Below are positions 4,880 to 7,273 of a stretch of DNA of 7,273 nt, one piece after another. This stretch comes from Ponticaulis sp. GTDB taxonomy: Bacteria > Pseudomonadota > Alphaproteobacteria > Caulobacterales > Hyphomonadaceae. Under the pieces are notes generated by a model. The model was not told the origin of the DNA. It made no database searches and was given only the letters and a program-made list of their open reading frames with translations. Position 1 is the first letter of the stretch; each line of letters begins with the position of its first letter. Both the position numbers and the translations under genes were made by a program. Location of the stretch: positions 2,364 to 9,636 of the forward strand of contig PABS01000032.1 in assembly GCA_002699325.1 (NCBI GenBank), in the 5' to 3' direction.

Positions 4880-5442
4880 CAGTCTTTCGGTGTCTGGTCA
4901 GGCGACAGACCGCACTGGGCCAGTGTGCCGCCGATTTCTTCAGCGGCGTCGGTCATGTTGAACTCGGCCATGATGGGTTGGTCCGGACGGTCAAAGGTTG
5001 CCGGCGCGATATCGAAACTGACATGATCGCTCGCAATAAGGTCGCGGATGAACTGAGGCTCATCTTCCGGGTAGATGAAGACCTTGCTGCCATCGAGACC
5101 GTCTAGAAAGCCACGAATGGGTTGGAAAGGCTGACTGTCAAACGAAACAGATAGCGTGACGTCTTCGTCTGTGCCGCGTTGTTTCCATGTCAGGTCATCA
5201 TCGTCGATGAGGCCGTCCTGGATTAGAATGGCGGGATCATCGCCAAGGCAGGTCAGGATTAGCGCGGTAAGCGTGCCGTTCTCTTTGACATGATTAAAGT
5301 TGACCGCTTTGGGCCATCTTGATCCTTCGCCCTCGGTGATTTGCCAGTGCGCCTGTATTTCGCCTGACTGGGCGAGCGCAGACGCGCAAAGGCACAGGCC
5401 AAGAAGTCCAGACAAGGCGATGCGGAAAACTGATCGTTTCAA
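4879..5442 (-). CDS. Exported two-cysteine protein of unknown function, TTG start
   Basis: The 187-residue product starts with a clear Sec signal peptide: MKRSVFR, a hydrophobic core, and ASALA before Gln25, so cleavage is likely after Ala24. The mature part has two cysteines, Cys65 in LILTCLGDD and Cys177 in TLAQCGL, probably a disulfide. The layout of W-x-I near the start, a strand L-x-L-x-C, an acidic middle (DDDD at 80-83) and a C-terminal F-x-M...C helix recalls several periplasmic families such as VasI-like proteins; this is a weak pattern resemblance, not an assignment. The start must be TTG at 5442: the frame closes with TAA at 5473-5475 and holds no ATG or GTG between, and the signal peptide begins here. 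GGGGGT upstream could serve as a weak ribosome binding site. It is coupled to the membrane-protein gene downstream. Confidence 0.8.
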   Translation of the reverse strand: MKRSVFRIALSGLLGLCLCASALAQSGEIQAHWQITEGEGSRWPKAVNFNHVKENGTLTALILTCLGDDPAILIQDGLIDDDDLTWKQRGTDEDVTLSVSFDSQPFQPIRGFLDGLDGSKVFIYPEDEPQFIRDLIASDHVSFDIAPATFDRPDQPIMAEFNMTDAAEEIGGTLAQCGLSPDQTPKD

Positions 5443-5491
5443 ATGTGACCCCCAGGAGACTTGAGAGGGATCTTACGACCAAGTTTGGCAC

Positions 5492-5497
5492 ATCATA
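5492..5497 (-). promoter_or_regulatory. Possible -10 box for the exported-protein / membrane-protein pair
   Basis: TATGAT on the minus strand lies about 50 bases before the TTG at 5442, in the 75-base gap after the 310-residue gene. No good -35 box is found 16-18 bases upstream. A small CCCC/GGGG hairpin (about 5499-5511) sits beside it and could be a weak terminator for the preceding gene. Either reading is tentative. Confidence 0.2.
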
Positions 5498-5517
5498 TCC
5501 CCTGAACGGGGCAGTGA

Positions 5518-6450
5518 TTAAAGCGCGTCGCGCCAGTCCGGATCGTTGTCTTCGAGATAGGCGATGAGCGGTCCGCTGCCATCGGCGATCAATTCGCGCT
5601 GTTCTTCGCTCTGATCGTCGTTGACATCACGTGGCGCATCCAGCGCGAGGCCAGCATGCTTGAGCGCAATGCGGGCATGCTTGCTGGCAATGGCTTTGAG
5701 CTCTTCAGACGCGCCTTCGGATTCGATCAATGCGATCGCGTCATCGGCCACGGACTTATGGAAGTCGAAAAGTTGATAATCGACCGGGAAGGCGAAGTTG
5801 GGACAGGCGTTGGAGAGCGCGTTCAGGCGGTTGGTCGACCAGCCGAACACCGGGTCATCGTCTTTGCGGAATTCATCAGAGATCGACATGCCCCAGACAT
5901 TCGCTTCGCGCTGAAGGCGCATAGAGCTTTCAAGATTATAAGGGCAGGCCTCAAGCGGTGTGCCGTCAATGAAGGGCAGAACCTCACCAAAGTGGGCGAG
6001 CTGTATCACCTTGGGCAGAACGACTTGCAGATAGCGGTCGGAGACCACCTTAAAGGTTTGCAGATTTGTTTCGTTGTCTTCGCGGTCTACCACGACCGGG
6101 CCGGGCGGAAGCTCCGGTGGGGCGAGGCTGTTAAGCCTGACCGCGTGAAGGCCGCGATCAACTGCAGCTTTTACCACACCGGCGTCGCTGGTGGATTCCA
6201 TTGCCAGTGAAGCGAGAAGGACAGCAAGCCCCTGGACTTCGCGTCGGTTGGGACAGGTTTCCGCCGCCCAGTCGATCCGTTCGAACACATCGTTAGGTGT
6301 GGTCGCTTCATTCGCCTCAATCTGCAGGATCATCTCATAAACATGCTGCTCGGCATCATCCGGGCATTCGTCAGCTGACGAGGGTGCGGCGAGAAACAGG
6401 CTGGCGGAACCGGCCAGGGCGAGAAAAGATGAGGACAGAAACTTTGACAT
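5518..6450 (-). CDS. Exported 310-residue protein with four Cys-Pro motifs, function unknown
   Basis: A Sec signal peptide is visible (MSKFLSSSFLALAGSASLFL, then AAPSSA before Asp27). The mature protein is acidic and mostly helical. It has exactly four cysteines, each followed by proline: C29 (DECPDD), C66 (ETCPNRR), C169 (EACPYN) and C216 (NACPNF). An even number of cysteines in an exported protein suggests two disulfides. The C-terminal third (232-300) is rich in Ala/Glu/Lys helices such as ASEELKAIASKHARIALKHAG. I do not recognise a family. The ATG at 6450 is chosen because it starts the signal peptide; the frame stays open to 6648 but that extension runs into the methyltransferase gene and would bury the signal. 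The gap to the upstream methyltransferase gene is 46 bases, so co-transcription is likely. No strong ribosome binding site is seen. Confidence 0.8.
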   Translation of the reverse strand: MSKFLSSSFLALAGSASLFLAAPSSADECPDDAEQHVYEMILQIEANEATTPNDVFERIDWAAETCPNRREVQGLAVLLASLAMESTSDAGVVKAAVDRGLHAVRLNSLAPPELPPGPVVVDREDNETNLQTFKVVSDRYLQVVLPKVIQLAHFGEVLPFIDGTPLEACPYNLESSMRLQREANVWGMSISDEFRKDDDPVFGWSTNRLNALSNACPNFAFPVDYQLFDFHKSVADDAIALIESEGASEELKAIASKHARIALKHAGLALDAPRDVNDDQSEEQRELIADGSGPLIAYLEDNDPDWRDAL

Positions 6451-6496
6451 GGGCGCAGTTGTAGCTGGTTTTTCAGCGACGTCAGCCCCTGTATTT

Positions 6497-7273
6497 TCAG
6501 CTGCCTGCAGGTTTTTGCAGCACAACAAGTGTCTGGTCTGTGCTGTCAGGCTGACCCGGCACAAAATCAAGCACTGAGAACCAGCGGCTGAAGCTCTTTC
6601 TGACCTGTTCACGCGACTGGAAAGTGGCAATCCGGTTGGAGCCTTCAAAGGTGTCGTTATGAATGCAGAACTCGTCTTTCTGCACCTGCTCAGGCGTGAG
6701 ACCGGCCGCTTCCAGATTGATGTGATCTTCGTCCTGAATGGAGATCACGCAATAGCCGCCGGGTGCGGTGATACGGTGAAGTTCAGACAGCCAGAGCGCC
6801 TGGGTTTCCGCACGCATATGGGTGAAGACCGAATAAAGCAGAATGAGGTCAAAATCCTCATCGGCAACGTCGAGCGGAGGCGTCAGATGATTGACGAAAT
6901 AAGTGCCCGGCAGGTTCTTCTGGCACCATGTGGCGAGACGGCGATTATAGTCGCAGCCGAAAATCTCGGCGTTTGTAAATTTCGGATAATGACGCGCCAT
7001 GCGGCCGCATCCGCAGCCCAGGTCGAGAAGGCGTTTTGCATTGGCAAAGTCGCCGCCATTGCGATCAACTGCGTCGGCGAAGGCGCGGACTTCGCGCTCG
7101 CCCGCCATGAGAAAACCATCCCAGCGCAGACGTCCGCCCACCATGGTCATGTAGAAAGGAGGTGGTAGCGGAAGGCCATCTTCATCGGTCGCCGGGGCAG
7201 GATCGAAATCGCGCGCCAGTCGCCATTCCTGAACACGTTGCGACACGCGCACCAATGCGGGAGACCAGGCAAG
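6497..7273 (-). CDS. Class I SAM-dependent methyltransferase (possibly 5' truncated by window)
   Basis: The Rossmann-type methyltransferase core is clear. Counting from the TTG at 7255, motif I is RLLDLGCGCGRMAR (75-88) with the SAM-binding DLGCGCG. The acidic loop IFGCDYN (98-104) follows, then motif IV-like DFDLILLYSVFTHM (134-147) and APGGYCVIS (164-172). This matches Methyltransf_11/25-type small-molecule methyltransferases; the substrate is unknown. A segment PLPPPFYMTMVGG (29-41) precedes the core. The frame remains open to the window edge, so the true start may lie outside. Inside the window the only candidates near the edge are TTG (7255), GTG (7252) and GTG (7246), none with a good ribosome binding site. 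No signal peptide is seen. It heads a run of four minus-strand genes, although the next product is exported, so a shared function is not evident. Confidence 0.88.
   Translation of the reverse strand, partial: LAWSPALVRVSQRVQEWRLARDFDPAPATDEDGLPLPPPFYMTMVGGRLRWDGFLMAGEREVRAFADAVDRNGGDFANAKRLLDLGCGCGRMARHYPKFTNAEIFGCDYNRRLATWCQKNLPGTYFVNHLTPPLDVADEDFDLILLYSVFTHMRAETQALWLSELHRITAPGGYCVISIQDEDHINLEAAGLTPEQVQKDEFCIHNDTFEGSNRIATFQSREQVRKSFSRWFSVLDFVPGQPDSTDQTLVVLQKPAGS

Noticed and set aside
6451..6648. N-terminal extension of the four-Cys-Pro protein to 6648
   Set aside because: The extension would overlap the methyltransferase gene by about 150 bases and hide a good signal peptide behind 66 residues.

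Overview
The window looks like a chromosomal segment of a moderately GC-rich alphaproteobacterium. The gene content and the dispersed hairpin repeats (arms GGTTCCCGC/GCGGGAACC) suggest the Hyphomonadaceae/Maricaulales/Caulobacterales area, but that placement is inference from style; there is no marker gene. There is no rRNA, tRNA, CRISPR array, phage or classical IS transposase. It reads as ordinary metabolic and envelope genes with one repeat-rich stretch in the middle.

Left part (1-1110, + strand): the 3' end of an unrecognised gene (1-201), then a two-gene autoregulatory-looking operon, an ArsR-type repressor (299-643) overlapping by ATGA an SRPBCC/AHSA1-like protein (640-1110). The operon promoter (TTGACT-N17-TACTAA) places the transcript start at the repressor's ATG, so the mRNA is probably leaderless. 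A near-duplicate 22-bp sequence lies on both sides of the -35 box, and one copy covers the -10 box and start codon.

Middle part (1111-2956): three copies (A 1161-1294, B 1633-1766, C 2829-2892) of a structured repeat. A and B flank a small GIY-YIG nuclease gene on the minus strand (1276-1563), whose last codons and stop lie inside A. B and C keep the same 'NLLNN-stop' tail with no nuclease attached. B and C also share a leader that continues to the ATG AAG start of the next gene. These next genes are a lipoprotein alpha/beta hydrolase of the BAAT/acyl-CoA thioesterase C-terminal type (1830-2819) and an endonuclease/exonuclease/phosphatase-fold protein (2957-3664). This arrangement is the most interesting thing in the window.

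Right part: an arylamine N-acetyltransferase with an intact Cys-His-Asp triad (3709-4527, +) meets four minus-strand genes tail to tail. Read from the right, these are a class I SAM-dependent methyltransferase (6497 to the window edge), an exported 310-residue protein with four Cys-Pro motifs (5518-6450), an exported two-cysteine protein with a TTG start (4879-5442), and a three-helix membrane protein with a GTG start (4542-4868). The last two are tightly coupled. A GC hairpin with a T-run, probably the terminator of the acetyltransferase gene, lies inside the 3' end of the membrane-protein gene. No gene-free stretch exceeds 300 bases; the longest (1564-1829) is filled by repeat B and its leader.
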